A stretch of DNA of 64,000 nucleotides from Mesobacillus selenatarsenatis SF-1 (GCF_000813125.1 NZ_BASE01000012.1:83507-147506), one strand, 5' to 3'. Positions 17,430 to 25,798 are shown, numbered from the stretch's first letter. Notes: generated by a model not told the origin, from the letters alone. Program-made: numbers and translations.

Positions 17430-17490
17430 TTAACAATAGGGCCCGTTTGTTGAATAAGAAAAGCGCCCCTTCTCAATTGAAGCATCGCAT
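17430..17490. repeat. Cassette-separating element 4 (variant)
   Basis: The motif GGGCCCGTTTGTTGAATAAG is well kept, but the interior hairpin is replaced by AAAAGCGCCCCTTCTCAATTG. It lies in a 490-base stretch (17185-17676) without a gene, between the sigma promoter and element 5. The stretch may be an emptied unit. Confidence 0.6.
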
Positions 17491-17562
17491 CATCTATGAA
17501 GTTATACAATAAATTACGTTCTTTCATCTACTTAATAAACAAAGCTAATTGTGAATCATTAC

Positions 17563-17632
17563 ACTTAAACTAACCTGCTCCTTTACTTCAATAAGAAAAA
17601 AAGCATTCTTAAATAAAGAATGCCCCTTTTAG
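17563..17632. repeat. Cassette-separating element 5 (variant)
   Basis: Left motif AACCTGCTCCTTTACTTCAAT is retained; the interior is a different terminator hairpin, GCATTCTT (17601-17608) / AAGAATGC (17614-17621), flanked by an A-run and CCCCTTTT. It lies 3' of the VOC gene on the minus strand. Confidence 0.65.
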
Positions 17633-17676
17633 ATTAAGTGTGATCTTCCACTAAATATTACCTTAATATATATTTC

Positions 17677-18051
17677 TCACCAGTGTACTTGGAGTTTATT
17701 TCCATTTAAATCAAAAAAGTGAAAAAAGGAATGTCCATTATCCTCTTTTATATCCTCAACCTTAACACCATTTTCAATAAGGTGTGTATGAAATTTAGAT
17801 AGTTCTGGACTTGTAAAACCAATGCTAAAGGCTGGAACATTACTAATTGTAAAATGTGCAAATGTATCATCTTCAGTAGGAACTAAGATAAGTAAAAAAG
17901 GTCCCTCATTAACTTTTATAATGGCAAATGGATCCTCAGTAATGGTTAATAATTGAAGCCCTAATATATCTCTATACCATTGTGCAGACTCCTCCAAGTT
18001 TTTCACCGGAATTCTAATATAATGTACTTGTTCAATAAATGAATTACTCAT
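17677..18051 (-). CDS. VOC/glyoxalase-family protein, 124 aa
   Basis: A single VOC module pair: EQVHYIRIPVKNLEESAQWY at the N-terminus and DNGHSFFHFFDLNGNKLQVHW at the C-terminus, the usual layout of a glyoxalase/bleomycin-resistance/dioxygenase protein. Substrate unknown. Potential metal ligands are H10 and the C-terminal Gln/His region. It is a single-gene unit bracketed by elements 5 and 6. Confidence 0.8.
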   Translation of the reverse strand: MSNSFIEQVHYIRIPVKNLEESAQWYRDILGLQLLTITEDPFAIIKVNEGPFLLILVPTEDDTFAHFTISNVPAFSIGFTSPELSKFHTHLIENGVKVEDIKEDNGHSFFHFFDLNGNKLQVHW

Positions 18052-18124
18052 AAACTACCTCTCCTTTATTTAGTATGGTTTATTAAGTAATTCCCTTTTC
18101 ATATCCCTTTTTCCTTCCAATTTA

Positions 18125-18205
18125 TTGAACTAACCTGCTTCGTTTGTTCAATAAGGAATTCAACAAAAAAGGCGTTTAATCCTTCTGGATCAACGCATTC
18201 GTTAA
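18125..18205. repeat. Cassette-separating element 6
   Basis: GAACTAACCTGCTTCGTTTG left motif, AAAAAA, stem GCGTTTAATCC (18172-18182) / GGATCAACGC (18187-18196), then GCATTCGTTAAT. It lies 3' of the 154-aa gene. Confidence 0.8.
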
Positions 18206-18236
18206 TTCTATATGAATTTATAATGACGAAGGACTA

Positions 18237-18701
18237 TCAAACAGACAAATCGATAAATTCCAGTTTCATTTCTGCTTCTGCTTTCGATCGATAAACGGTA
18301 ATTTTATCATAGGGTTTCAAGTTATCTTGCCATGAACCTATATTACTCAGAAAATCTTCTCCGTTTTTAGAAATTATCAAGCACTCTAAATGCCTATTGA
18401 TATAACAAATTGGTGTATCACTTTTCAAATCACATTGTTGACCAACAGTTCCGATAAATCCACCTTTACTATCTTTTGCCATAATATCTACATATGGAAC
18501 CGTATAAAATTCTAAATGTGGAATATCATCGTCAAAGATAAATTGAATATCATAATCGTTAGCATATTTTTGATACTCCTCATTTTTATGATAAACACTC
18601 ATAGGATAAATTGTTGTACCTGCTGGTATAACCTCAGTATCTTTTAAATTTACATTTATGGCTCCAGTTAATTCTGTTCTATCTAGATAAACTTTTCGCA
18701 T
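18237..18701 (-). CDS. Hypothetical protein, 154 aa
   Basis: A soluble beta-rich acidic protein (MRKVYLDRTELTGAINVNLK, then VGQQCDLKSDTPICYINRHL). I do not recognise it; size and setting fit an immunity-type or orphan cassette gene. GGGGG precedes the ATG at a short distance. It is a single-gene unit bracketed by elements 6 and 7. Confidence 0.6.
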   Translation of the reverse strand: MRKVYLDRTELTGAINVNLKDTEVIPAGTTIYPMSVYHKNEEYQKYANDYDIQFIFDDDIPHLEFYTVPYVDIMAKDSKGGFIGTVGQQCDLKSDTPICYINRHLECLIISKNGEDFLSNIGSWQDNLKPYDKITVYRSKAEAEMKLEFIDLSV

Positions 18702-18759
18702 CTCAAACCCCCGTTTAATCTGATTTTAATGTAAATGCTAATTCCTTTTGTGATTTCTT

Positions 18760-18848
18760 ATTGAACTATCCTGCTTCTTTAGTACAATAAGAAAAGGCTG
18801 CCACAACGAAAGCCCTGATCTTCAACTCACCACCCGTTTGTTGAATAC
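18760..18848. repeat. Cassette-separating element 7 (variant)
   Basis: GAACTATCCTGCTTCTTTAG left motif and ACCACCCGTTTGTTGAATAC right motif are both retained, but the interior is unrelated (GGCTGCC...AAAGCCC, with weak pairing). This shows that the flanking motifs are conserved independently of the hairpin. Confidence 0.65.
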
Positions 18849-18865
18849 CTTTTTAAAAGTAACAG

Positions 18866-19318
18866 TTAATCTCCAGTTCTCCCGTCTAATGACCAATAAC
18901 CGCCACCCAAGCCAGCATCATCTACTCCATAAGGATACGAAGTACCACCTACCACCTTACCTTCTACAACATATACGTAGGTGTAAGCTTTACCTTTTGA
19001 TTTTACTCCATCACAACATTCCCAATTATCCAATGGGTGATTTTTGACGATAAATTTCTCGACATCAACTGTTTTTTTATAATAGGGAACTGGGTTATTC
19101 CCAGGGACACCCCAAAAGAATTGATATGGCTTCCTTTCAACTTTACTTTTTGTGATTTTATAGCTTTCTTGATGTTTTTCATAAGAAAGCACATTGTACC
19201 CTTGTTGCTCAAGATATTCTTTTGCAACCGTAGCAGTCTCTGATAATTCTTTATCCTGACAACCAACTAAACCTAAAAGTAGTGCAATAAATAATAAAAG
19301 TATATTACTGAATTTCAT
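18866..19318 (-). CDS. Lipoprotein, 150 aa
   Basis: A lipobox signal peptide (LLLFIALLLGLVGC, Cys at residue 20) precedes a soluble domain of about 130 residues ending in GYWSLDGRTGD. Export and anchoring to the membrane outer face are inferred from the lipobox. I do not recognise the family. It is a single-gene unit bracketed by elements 7 and 8. Confidence 0.7.
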   Translation of the reverse strand: MKFSNILLLFIALLLGLVGCQDKELSETATVAKEYLEQQGYNVLSYEKHQESYKITKSKVERKPYQFFWGVPGNNPVPYYKKTVDVEKFIVKNHPLDNWECCDGVKSKGKAYTYVYVVEGKVVGGTSYPYGVDDAGLGGGYWSLDGRTGD

Positions 19319-19360
19319 TTTCTCCCCTCTCCTTCCAAATATAAAATTAAACTTGCTTCT

Positions 19361-19440
19361 TCAATTAACCTGCCAGTTTGTTTTATAAGCGAATTCCACA
19401 AAAATAGCGTTAATCCTTCCTGGATCAACGCACCCGATCG
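19361..19440. repeat. Cassette-separating element 8
   Basis: TTAACCTGCCAGTTTGTTTT left motif, AAAAA, stem GCGTTAATCC (19407-19416) / GGATCAACGC (19422-19431), right motif GCACCCGATCGTCTAAT. Confidence 0.8.
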
Positions 19441-19455
19441 TCTAATTGTATGGTT

Positions 19456-20013
19456 TCACAAACTCCTGTTTTTCCTGCGTTCCATTGATTTAGAGTATCC
19501 AAAACAATCTCTAAATAGTTTCCTACCGATATATTGATGAAAATTATTGTATTTAAATCTGTAATATTCGTTCCAATAGCTAATCATTCTGTTATAGCTT
19601 TTGCAGAACGAAACATTATTTTGAAGACAAAATTTTTTGATTCTTTCTGTGTCCTGGTCTTTTAAGATTTCATAAATCATTTCTAATATTTCTAAGACAT
19701 ATTCATCACATATTTTTACGATGTATGGTATTGGCCAATCTTTATAATCCATCAAAAGCAATGAATTCATATGTTTTTGTCGTACAAAACCGTCACAACT
19801 TCTTGAATAAATGCAATGCACAATCATTTTTTGTTGTTCATTAAAACTGTCTATAAATTCATCTGAATTATCGATGTAATAAATCCGATAAGGAAATTTA
19901 ATCACGTTATCATCTTGAAAATACTCAACAATCTCCTCTGATTCTCCAATAGTGACATTATTATAGGTCTTTTGCGAAATGAGTTTAATTATTTTATTCA
20001 CATCATCTCTCAA
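19456..20013 (-). CDS. Hypothetical protein, 185 aa
   Basis: A soluble, Tyr/Asn-rich, alpha-helical protein (WPIPYIVKICDEYVLEILEM in the middle, basic C-terminus MERRKNRSL). I do not recognise it. The only start is a TTG at 20013 with a weak ribosome site, so the true N-terminus is uncertain. It is a single-gene unit bracketed by elements 8 and 9. Confidence 0.5.
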   Translation of the reverse strand: MRDDVNKIIKLISQKTYNNVTIGESEEIVEYFQDDNVIKFPYRIYYIDNSDEFIDSFNEQQKMIVHCIYSRSCDGFVRQKHMNSLLLMDYKDWPIPYIVKICDEYVLEILEMIYEILKDQDTERIKKFCLQNNVSFCKSYNRMISYWNEYYRFKYNNFHQYIGRKLFRDCFGYSKSMERRKNRSL

Positions 20014-20074
20014 ATTGATTGGAAATCCATCGTGAAAAATACAATCACACCCTTGCTTTGAGCTTCATTTGTGT

Positions 20075-20150
20075 TGTTCAACTGCCTCGTTTGTTTAATA
20101 AGAGTTCAAAAAAAGGCGGTTAATCCTTCTGGATCAACGCACCCTATTGT
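20075..20150. repeat. Cassette-separating element 9
   Basis: CAACTGCCTCGTTTGTTTAAT left motif, A-run, stem GGCGGTTAATCC / GGATCAACGC, then GCACCCTATTGTTGC. The 210 bases between this element and arr hold only the arr promoter region. Confidence 0.75.
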
Positions 20151-20364
20151 TGCTTAAAAGTATAAGACATATGTCAGTTTAAAAATCCGCAACAACCCAA
20201 AATGGTGATGCTAAATTAAAACGTAAATAGGTTAGTTGTCGTTCGAAATCATTCTCTCTACTTACATTATACAACTATAGATAAATAATTTATAGACTAC
20301 TTTTTTTATCATTCCAATAATATACTGTTATACACAAATCTAAAAATATAAGAGGTGTATCAGT

Positions 20365-20781
20365 ATGAATGACAAAAAAGATGTCTTAGATAATGGTCCT
20401 TTTTTTCATGGTACTAAAGCAGCATTAAAAATTGGTGATTTATTAGAACCACAACACTTATCAAATTACCAAGATGAAAAATCTAAATATATATATTTTA
20501 CTGCAACATTCGATGCTGCTAAATGGGGTGCTGAATTAGCAACATCTAAATCAAAAGAAAGAATTTTTATTGTAGAACCATTAGGTGATTTTGAAAATGA
20601 TCCGAACTTAACTGACAAAAGATTTCCTGGCAACCCAACACGTTCTTATAGGTCTAAATCTCCTTTGAAAATAGTAGCAGAATTAAGTTCATGGGAAAGA
20701 CATTCCGATGATGAAATAAATCATATGCTTGCATCTTTAAAAAAGTTACGCGAACAAGGAAAAGCTGTAATCTACGATTAA
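20365..20781 (+). CDS. arr: Rifamycin NAD+-dependent ADP-ribosyltransferase Arr
   Basis: A 138-aa protein matching the Arr family at full length: FFHGTKAALKIGDLL, YIYFTATFDAAKWGAELA, VEPLGDFENDPNLTDKRFPG and NPTRSYRSKSPL. H15, Y44 and D79 align with the catalytic/NAD-contacting His-Tyr-Asp of Arr enzymes. It transfers ADP-ribose to rifampicin and inactivates it; intrinsic copies are common in soil bacilli. It is the only gene of the 12.8-21.9 kb array on the plus strand, with its own ribosome site (GAGGTG) and terminator, and lies between elements 9 and 10. arr genes are also classic integron cassettes elsewhere. Confidence 0.92.
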   Translation: MNDKKDVLDNGPFFHGTKAALKIGDLLEPQHLSNYQDEKSKYIYFTATFDAAKWGAELATSKSKERIFIVEPLGDFENDPNLTDKRFPGNPTRSYRSKSPLKIVAELSSWERHSDDEINHMLASLKKLREQGKAVIYD

Positions 20782-20849
20782 TCCTTAAAAACGTGATGCC
20801 TTAAGAGAGGCAATTCAATTTGCTTTTCCGATTTGGTTTTCGCTTTCGG

Positions 20850-20874
20850 CTATTGCACCAAAGTGGTGCAATAG
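20850..20874 (+). terminator. Terminator of arr
   Basis: A perfect 11-bp stem CTATTGCACCA / TGGTGCAATAG with a 3-base loop, followed by TCTGTTTTTG. Confidence 0.85.
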
Positions 20875-20886
20875 TCTGTTTTTGAA

Positions 20887-20982
20887 TGTTGAACTAAACC
20901 ACGTTTCTTCAACTAATCTCCATATGTGCAATAAGGATTCACCAAAAAAGGACGGCACTCCTTCCTTGGATAACGCACCTGG
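20887..20982. repeat. Cassette-separating element 10 (diverged)
   Basis: GAACTAAACCACGTTTCTTC, a second left-like motif (TGTGCAATAAGGATTCACC), AAAAAA, imperfect GGACGGCACTCC / GGATAACGCACC and a GCACCTGG end. Diverged but in the same orientation as the other copies. Confidence 0.6.
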
Positions 20983-21016
20983 ATATCTTCCCTGATTTTA
21001 AAACCTGCTTTTCCAG

Positions 21017-21194
21017 TCATAATAAAAATCCTGGAGGGTAGTATGTATTGCATCTTTCTTCATTAGTTATGTAAAGACTATCGGCCAAACTCGAAACCTC
21101 TTCTGCCATATTGCCATAATCTAGTCCAAGTAATTTTGAAAGGTTATTAATCCATTGGAAGCCGTTACATTCAGCGAATCGTTTTTCATCGATT
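21017..21194 (-). pseudogene. Gene remnant, 5'-truncated, about 56 codons
   Basis: A start-less open frame ends with KLLGLDYGNMAEEVSSLADS and a final CNTYYPPGFLL-stop. It begins where the upstream gene ends (21186), in a different frame. The amino-acid sequence looks natural, so I call it a C-terminal relic of a small gene in the array. Function unknown. Confidence 0.45.
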
Positions 21195-21620
21195 GATTTT
21201 TTGGACTTTATTAAAAATAATAACGACTAAAATACACAATATCGAAAGTATAAAAATGTTTAGAATACCTTGCTTTCCATCAAATTCATATTCTCCTTCT
21301 CTGTATGCCTTTATATATTGTCCATCAGATTCTCCTATGGCTATTGCATCGTCCGTACCTATACCTTCAATTGAATAGTATTTAGTACCTTTCTTATAAG
21401 CATTAGAGAAGTTACCAGAATACTGTTCCATATCCGAATACCTTGAGACCTGACCAATTTCACTATCAACTTCTGTTACATTTTCATTACTTATCACATA
21501 AATATATCCGTCCCAAACTACAAATGAATATGCCCAAGATGTTGCCATTGGCTTACCTGATGAAAAAGAGGTTAATACAATTAGAAAAACTGTAATCAAA
21601 AATAAGTGATTGCTTCTCAA
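21186..21620 (-). CDS. Hypothetical exported/membrane protein, 144 aa
   Basis: N-terminal signal-like helix (LFLITVFLIVLTSFSSG), an external domain of about 90 residues (VVWDGYIYVISNENVTEVDS) and a C-terminal membrane helix (ILNIFILSILCILVVIIF) ending in a basic tail. Start TTG with AGGGAG six bases upstream. I do not recognise the family. Confidence 0.65.
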   Translation of the reverse strand: MRSNHLFLITVFLIVLTSFSSGKPMATSWAYSFVVWDGYIYVISNENVTEVDSEIGQVSRYSDMEQYSGNFSNAYKKGTKYYSIEGIGTDDAIAIGESDGQYIKAYREGEYEFDGKQGILNIFILSILCILVVIIFNKVQKINR

Positions 21621-21630
21621 GCAAATCTCC

Positions 21631-21810
21631 CTATCCTTCTAGTTTGTTGTATTTTTTAATTTTCAGGTTCACCCCTACAAGAATCATAGCGATAATAAAC
21701 GCTATTAGGCTCCATTTAAAAACCCAATTGCATAGGATGGAATCCCTTAAGTAGCAAAATGCAAATAAAAATAATTCACTTTGATATTATCCCCCGAATT
21801 TAAGATTCAT
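21631..21810 (-). pseudogene. Small membrane-protein gene with in-frame stop at codon 8
   Basis: ATG at 21810 follows GGAGTGG, but codon 8 is TAA. The same frame then continues for about 50 codons (FLFAFCYLRD, WSLIAFIIAMILVGVNLKIK) to TAG at 21631-21633, directly before the ribosome site of the next gene. It is either a recently inactivated small membrane protein or chance; I favour the former weakly. Confidence 0.35.
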
Positions 21811-21835
21811 TTTTCCACTCCTTACTTCTCGGGAT

Positions 21836-21890
21836 TAAGAAGAATTACAAGAAAAAATGCATTACTCCTTCTTAGGATTAATGCACCAGG
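21836..21890. repeat. Cassette-separating element 11 (hairpin only)
   Basis: AAAAAATGCATTACTCCTTC and AGGATTAATGCACCAGG form an imperfect hairpin of the same design (loop TTCT). The left motif is not recognisable. It is the right-hand limit of the array. Confidence 0.55.
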
Positions 21891-22019
21891 TTATTTAAAA
21901 AACAATCAAATTTAGTTGTTTTTCTTATCCAAAGATGTGAATTTAGTATGGAATATAGTTTTTGTCATTTAATAGAGAATGTCGAAAGGATTATAGGATA
22001 GTTTTACTTCACTTCTTCC

Positions 22020-23036
22020 TTAAACAATCCTCCGCCCGCTTTTTCCTAGGGCATAGTAAATACCATGCTGCAAGGTTTGAAGACATTCATATTTTCTCAG
22101 GCCGGTCAATGTTTCGGTTATCACCATAGCCAGTTCAGCTGAAATCCCTACAAGGATCACCTCTACTCCGAGCAATCTGGCCGCCGAACCTAATTTTTCG
22201 ATCAACTCGGCCGTATAAGGGGAGATTTCCTTATTTAAGCCAGTAAGATCAAGCAAGACATATCTGGCTTGATATTTTGGCAGATTGTTCAGCGTGTTCA
22301 TTATCAAATCTTCAGCACGATCCTCATCGTATCTCCCAATCAATGGGACAACGACAATTCCATCTAAAACCGGAATGAGCGGAGATGATAATTCCTTCAC
22401 CAAATCCTGGAGCATTTTGGTTTTTTCCGCTACCAGGTTCTCCAGCTGCTGGATTTGCTTTGCTTCTTGTCTCCTTGCCATCTGCCAAATGCTTTGCTGT
22501 ACATTCATGTCAGATGGGAAGTATTCCACAACGGTAAATGGGTTGGAGTCATTTTGGTACTCGACGATCTTATACCAGAAGTTCCTCCCAAACAAGCCAG
22601 TAAAAACACCTGCATAATGCGCAGGAACAAAAATGCCTTGTTTTTCTTGGGCACCAAGTTTATTCATTTTATATTCCCAGTCATCTTTGATATATAATGT
22701 GAAATTCTTCGTATCAACTTCCATTTTTTCGACTCTCACATAACCCCAGCCAGCTGGAACATATGTATCCGAGAGCCAGGCCACCACATTGGATGTATTG
22801 ATTTCCTTCATTTCCTTGAAGCCTTCACCGACGATGATTCCCTGGCGGAATCCAGTAGCCTCAAGTACAAGATTCGTGGCCTCTTCCCCTGTAATTTCAT
22901 TAATTGTGTCAAAGAAAGTTTTCATGGCAGACACCCAGAAAAAAACAACGTCTCCCCCTTCAAACAACACTTGTCCAGTAGTTAAATCCCACTTCAATTC
23001 CACGCCGCCAACAACAAGATCCTTTTGCATCTCCAT
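22020..23036 (-). CDS. V4R/XylR-N-like sensor with C-terminal STAS domain (RsbR-like)
   Basis: A 338-aa protein. Residues 10-185 resemble the V4R/XylR_N ligand-binding region (FWVSAMKTFFDTINEITG, TGFRQGIIVGEGF, AGVFTGLFGRNFWYKIVEYQ). A short coiled linker (195-215, QIQQLENLVAEKTKMLQDL) leads to a STAS domain (220-335; GRYDEDRAEDLIMNTL, VLLDLTGLNKEIS, LLGVEVILVGIS). STAS domains of RsbR paralogues build stressosomes that control sigma-B; this one may bring a small-molecule sensor to that complex. Ribosome site AGGTGA before ATG. Single gene. Confidence 0.75.
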   Translation of the reverse strand: MEMQKDLVVGGVELKWDLTTGQVLFEGGDVVFFWVSAMKTFFDTINEITGEEATNLVLEATGFRQGIIVGEGFKEMKEINTSNVVAWLSDTYVPAGWGYVRVEKMEVDTKNFTLYIKDDWEYKMNKLGAQEKQGIFVPAHYAGVFTGLFGRNFWYKIVEYQNDSNPFTVVEYFPSDMNVQQSIWQMARRQEAKQIQQLENLVAEKTKMLQDLVKELSSPLIPVLDGIVVVPLIGRYDEDRAEDLIMNTLNNLPKYQARYVLLDLTGLNKEISPYTAELIEKLGSAARLLGVEVILVGISAELAMVITETLTGLRKYECLQTLQHGIYYALGKSGRRIV

Positions 23037-23215
23037 TTATTTCACCTACTAGTAATAGATTATGTAAAAAGTAAATTGAGATTTATTATCATTAATTCGA
23101 CCAATTATCTCTCATTTCCTGCTAAATTTGACAATTTTATCAGATTGGGTAGTTGAATTGCAAATGGCTTATATATTATATCCAAGGGTAAATTAGTAGT
23201 GAAAGCGAGGTGTTT

Positions 23216-23356
23216 ATGTTGAAGAGCACACAAAAAGACCGGTTGCTAGTCGGAAGTTCTATTCTATCCGGAGTGATGAGTACTGTTATTTTAGGTTTGA
23301 CCATTTACCACAACGCTAAAGTGCAGAATAAGCTTGATAAGCTAAGGAAGGATTAG
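23216..23356 (+). CDS. Small membrane protein, 46 aa
   Basis: ATG at 23216 after GCGAGGTG. One hydrophobic helix (LLVGSSILSGVMSTVILGLT) is followed by a charged tail (KVQNKLDKLRKD). The stop lies inside the stem of the terminator at 23344-23379. Family unknown; the ribosome site and overlapping terminator support it. Confidence 0.6.
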   Translation: MLKSTQKDRLLVGSSILSGVMSTVILGLTIYHNAKVQNKLDKLRKD

Positions 23357-23379
23357 TGATTCTGTCACTATCCTTCCTT
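23344..23379 (+). terminator. Terminator overlapping small gene's stop
   Basis: AAGGAAGGAT (23344-23353) / ATCCTTCCTT (23370-23379), extended by TGA/TCA, followed by TTTAAAAA. Confidence 0.8.
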
Positions 23380-23438
23380 TTTAAAAATAGAATATCCCAC
23401 ACTTTCTCGAAAAAGAAGAACTCCTCTCGCGGAAACAT

Positions 23439-23645
23439 TTACCCATAAAATCCAGTAACATTCAAAAATAATACACCAACCAATGTCACACAAATACCAG
23501 TTAGTGCAACGATCCCGGTTGTCCTGAACTTTTTCGTATCGAACCACACGGTTAAAGAAACAATGATGGTGAAAATGATTCCAAAGAAAATAGCAGCTGC
23601 CGGATTCGTTGGACCTAGCCAATCATACCAATTCAAAAAATCCAT
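23439..23645 (-). CDS. Small two-span membrane protein, 68 aa
   Basis: MDFLNWYDWLGPTNPAAAIF leads into two membrane helices (FGIIFTIIVSLTVWF; IVALTGICVTLVGVLFLNV). The ATG at 23645 is preferred over an upstream GTG because GGAAGGTG lies nine bases before it. Function unknown. Confidence 0.6.
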   Translation of the reverse strand: MDFLNWYDWLGPTNPAAAIFFGIIFTIIVSLTVWFDTKKFRTTGIVALTGICVTLVGVLFLNVTGFYG

Positions 23646-23738
23646 AAAACCACACACCTTCCAATCTTTTACTTATATACGATATAATCACTATTTGGTT
23701 TCATTTTTCCCATTTTATAAACACCGAATAAAAGAAAA

Positions 23739-23768
23739 GGCTGCATAGAGACAAAACTCTATGCAGCC
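23739..23768. terminator. Terminator downstream of catalase
   Basis: A perfect 12-bp stem GGCTGCATAGAG / CTCTATGCAGCC, with an A-run on one side and TTTTTT on the other; works in both directions. Confidence 0.85.
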
Positions 23769-23779
23769 TTTTTTCGATT

Positions 23780-25438
23780 TTAATATGGACCTGATTCGTG
23801 GCTATTCTTCACTGCATCTTTTGTTGCTTCATTTGCAGCTAGTGAACCTTGCCCACCCTGTCCATATTTAGAGTTACCTGATTCACGGCCTGGAACTTTG
23901 TCTTCTTTAGCCATTGCTTCGAGTTCCTTCACACGCATTTCGATTCCTTCCTTCACTCGACGGCCATAGTCTTCATCCGCTTGTGTGAAGTGATCAATCA
24001 TGGCATCCTGGATCTTTTTGTTGCATGCCGCAAGTGCTTCAGAGAGGTTTTTGATCAACTCGTCGCGCTCCCAATCGTCAAGGCTGCGATATGTGTGTCC
24101 TGCTTGACCGTAGTTATTAGGACGGTCAATTGGCTCGCTCACTACCGCTGCATTGTAAGATGGCTGATGTGGCGGATGGCCTTCATTGCCCGTTTCCTCG
24201 AAGCCTCCTAGCATCGATGGCTCATAGTTGATATGTGGATTGTCCCCAGACTCTTTCGGATCACGGACATCCATTTGTCCGCGATGCTGGTTCGTGCGAA
24301 TAGGTGCTTTCGGTGAATTAACCGGCAATTTCAGATAATTGGCACCGATTCGGTAGCGCTGTGTATCAGAGTATGAGAATGTACGGCCTTGAAGCATTTT
24401 ATCATCCGAGAAATCCATTCCATCAACAAGCACCCCTGTTCCGAAGGCAGCTTGCTCAATTTCAGAATGGAAATCAACTGGATTACGGTCCAGCACCATA
24501 CGTCCTACAGGCAGCCATGGGAACTGATCCTCTGGCCATAGTTTCGTATCATCGAGCGGATCAAAATCAAGTTCTGGATGGTAATTATCCTCCATGATCT
24601 GGACGAAGAGCTCCCATTCCGGATAGTCTCCACGCTCAATCGCTTCATATAAATCCTGGGTTGCATGGCCGACATTTTTCGCTTGAATCTCATTGGCCTC
24701 ATCTTGTGTCAGGTTGCGAATTCCCTGTTTCGGCTCCCAGTGATACTTGACGAGCACAGCCTCGCCTTTCTCATTTACCCACTTATAAGTATTAACACCA
24801 GAACCCTGCATATGGCGGTATGTAGCCGGAATACCCCATGGTGAAAATAGGAATGTAATCATATGTGTAGCCTCAGGAGTTCTAGAGACAAAATCAAACA
24901 TGCGCTCAGGGTTTGGCACATTTGAAGCCGGATCCGCTTTAAACGCATGAATCATATCAGGAAACTTCATTGCATCGCGGATAAAGAAAATCTTCAGGTT
25001 ATTCCCGACTAAATCCCAGTTGCCATCTTCCGTATACATTTTAACCGCAAAGCCTCGAGGATCACGTGCCGTTTCCGGAGAATCCTTCGCCCCAGCGACT
25101 GTCGAAAAACGGACCATTAGAGGTGTTCTTTTTCCCGCACCTGAAAAAACCTTCGCTCGAGTATACTTCTCAACTGGTTCATCGCCCACTTTTCCGTATG
25201 TTTCAAAATAACCGAACGCTCCAGACCCGCGTGCATGTACAACCCGCTCAGGGACTTCTTCGCGATCAAAGTGAGAAATCTTTTCGATGAAATGGTAATT
25301 TTCAAGAGTTGCCGGACCACGATTGCCGACAGTACGGATATTTTGGTTATCTCTAACAGGATGTCCCTGGCGTGTCGTTAGCTTCTCACGATTCAGGTCA
25401 ACACTGTTTGAAGTATTATTATCCTTGTTCTCCGCCAA
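23780..25438 (-). CDS. katX: Haem catalase, KatX-like
   Basis: A 552-aa monofunctional haem catalase that decomposes H2O2 in the cytoplasm or spore. The distal His is H68 in [18 protein letters not shown], the Asn lies in [14 protein letters not shown], and the proximal Tyr in [14 protein letters not shown]. The N-terminus ([20 protein letters not shown]) and the 50-60 residue C-terminal extension fit B. subtilis KatX better than the shorter KatA. AAAGGAGG precedes the ATG. I found no clear PerR box upstream. Two STAS proteins flank it, suggestive of general-stress control. Confidence 0.88.
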   Translation of the reverse strand: MAENKDNNTSNSVDLNREKLTTRQGHPVRDNQNIRTVGNRGPATLENYHFIEKISHFDREEVPERVVHARGSGAFGYFETYGKVGDEPVEKYTRAKVFSGAGKRTPLMVRFSTVAGAKDSPETARDPRGFAVKMYTEDGNWDLVGNNLKIFFIRDAMKFPDMIHAFKADPASNVPNPERMFDFVSRTPEATHMITFLFSPWGIPATYRHMQGSGVNTYKWVNEKGEAVLVKYHWEPKQGIRNLTQDEANEIQAKNVGHATQDLYEAIERGDYPEWELFVQIMEDNYHPELDFDPLDDTKLWPEDQFPWLPVGRMVLDRNPVDFHSEIEQAAFGTGVLVDGMDFSDDKMLQGRTFSYSDTQRYRIGANYLKLPVNSPKAPIRTNQHRGQMDVRDPKESGDNPHINYEPSMLGGFEETGNEGHPPHQPSYNAAVVSEPIDRPNNYGQAGHTYRSLDDWERDELIKNLSEALAACNKKIQDAMIDHFTQADEDYGRRVKEGIEMRVKELEAMAKEDKVPGRESGNSKYGQGGQGSLAANEATKDAVKNSHESGPY

Positions 25439-25798
25439 AATGAAAAACCTCCTTTAATTCGTCACCCTTATACTATCTCCGATTGGGAAATTTATACATC
25501 ATCACAGGGTTCACTATATAGATAAATAAATTGTTTCAGTTGTCATATCATTGTTATCAAATGCTTATCTTTGTTTTACTCATAAAAAATAGGAATTTAA
25601 GTATGTTAAGAGACTTCAATCTTTTCGGAATAAATTTCCATTCCATCCAGTTTATACCCTTGTACAATGTTGATTAAACAGTCTAATTTTACGGTTTTAA
25701 CCCTAGAAGGGCTATTCAAAGCTATAAACTGGAGATGCAGCCTTTCCAGAGTACAGAAAAGAAAAAAGCGCAGGAATATATCCTTACGCTTCTAGTAA
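25439..25798. other. Intergenic region with catalase promoter and a terminator
   Basis: No gene is seen. The catalase promoter lies on the right of 25439. At 25766-25791 a hairpin AAGCGCAGGA / TCCTTACGCTT, T-rich on the minus strand, terminates the PAS-STAS gene. I looked for PerR (TTATAATNATTATAA) and sigma-B (GTTTAA-GGGTAT) signatures and saw no good match. Confidence 0.55.

Noticed and set aside
13566..21890. Canonical integron attC sites
   Set aside because: The elements lack the GTTRRRY/RYYYAAC core pairs and extrahelical-base layout of attC, and no IntI-like gene is present; only the general architecture is similar.
25439..25560. PerR box or sigma-B promoter before the catalase
   Set aside because: No TTATAATNATTATAA-like or GTTTAA/GGGTAT pair with acceptable spacing was found by eye.
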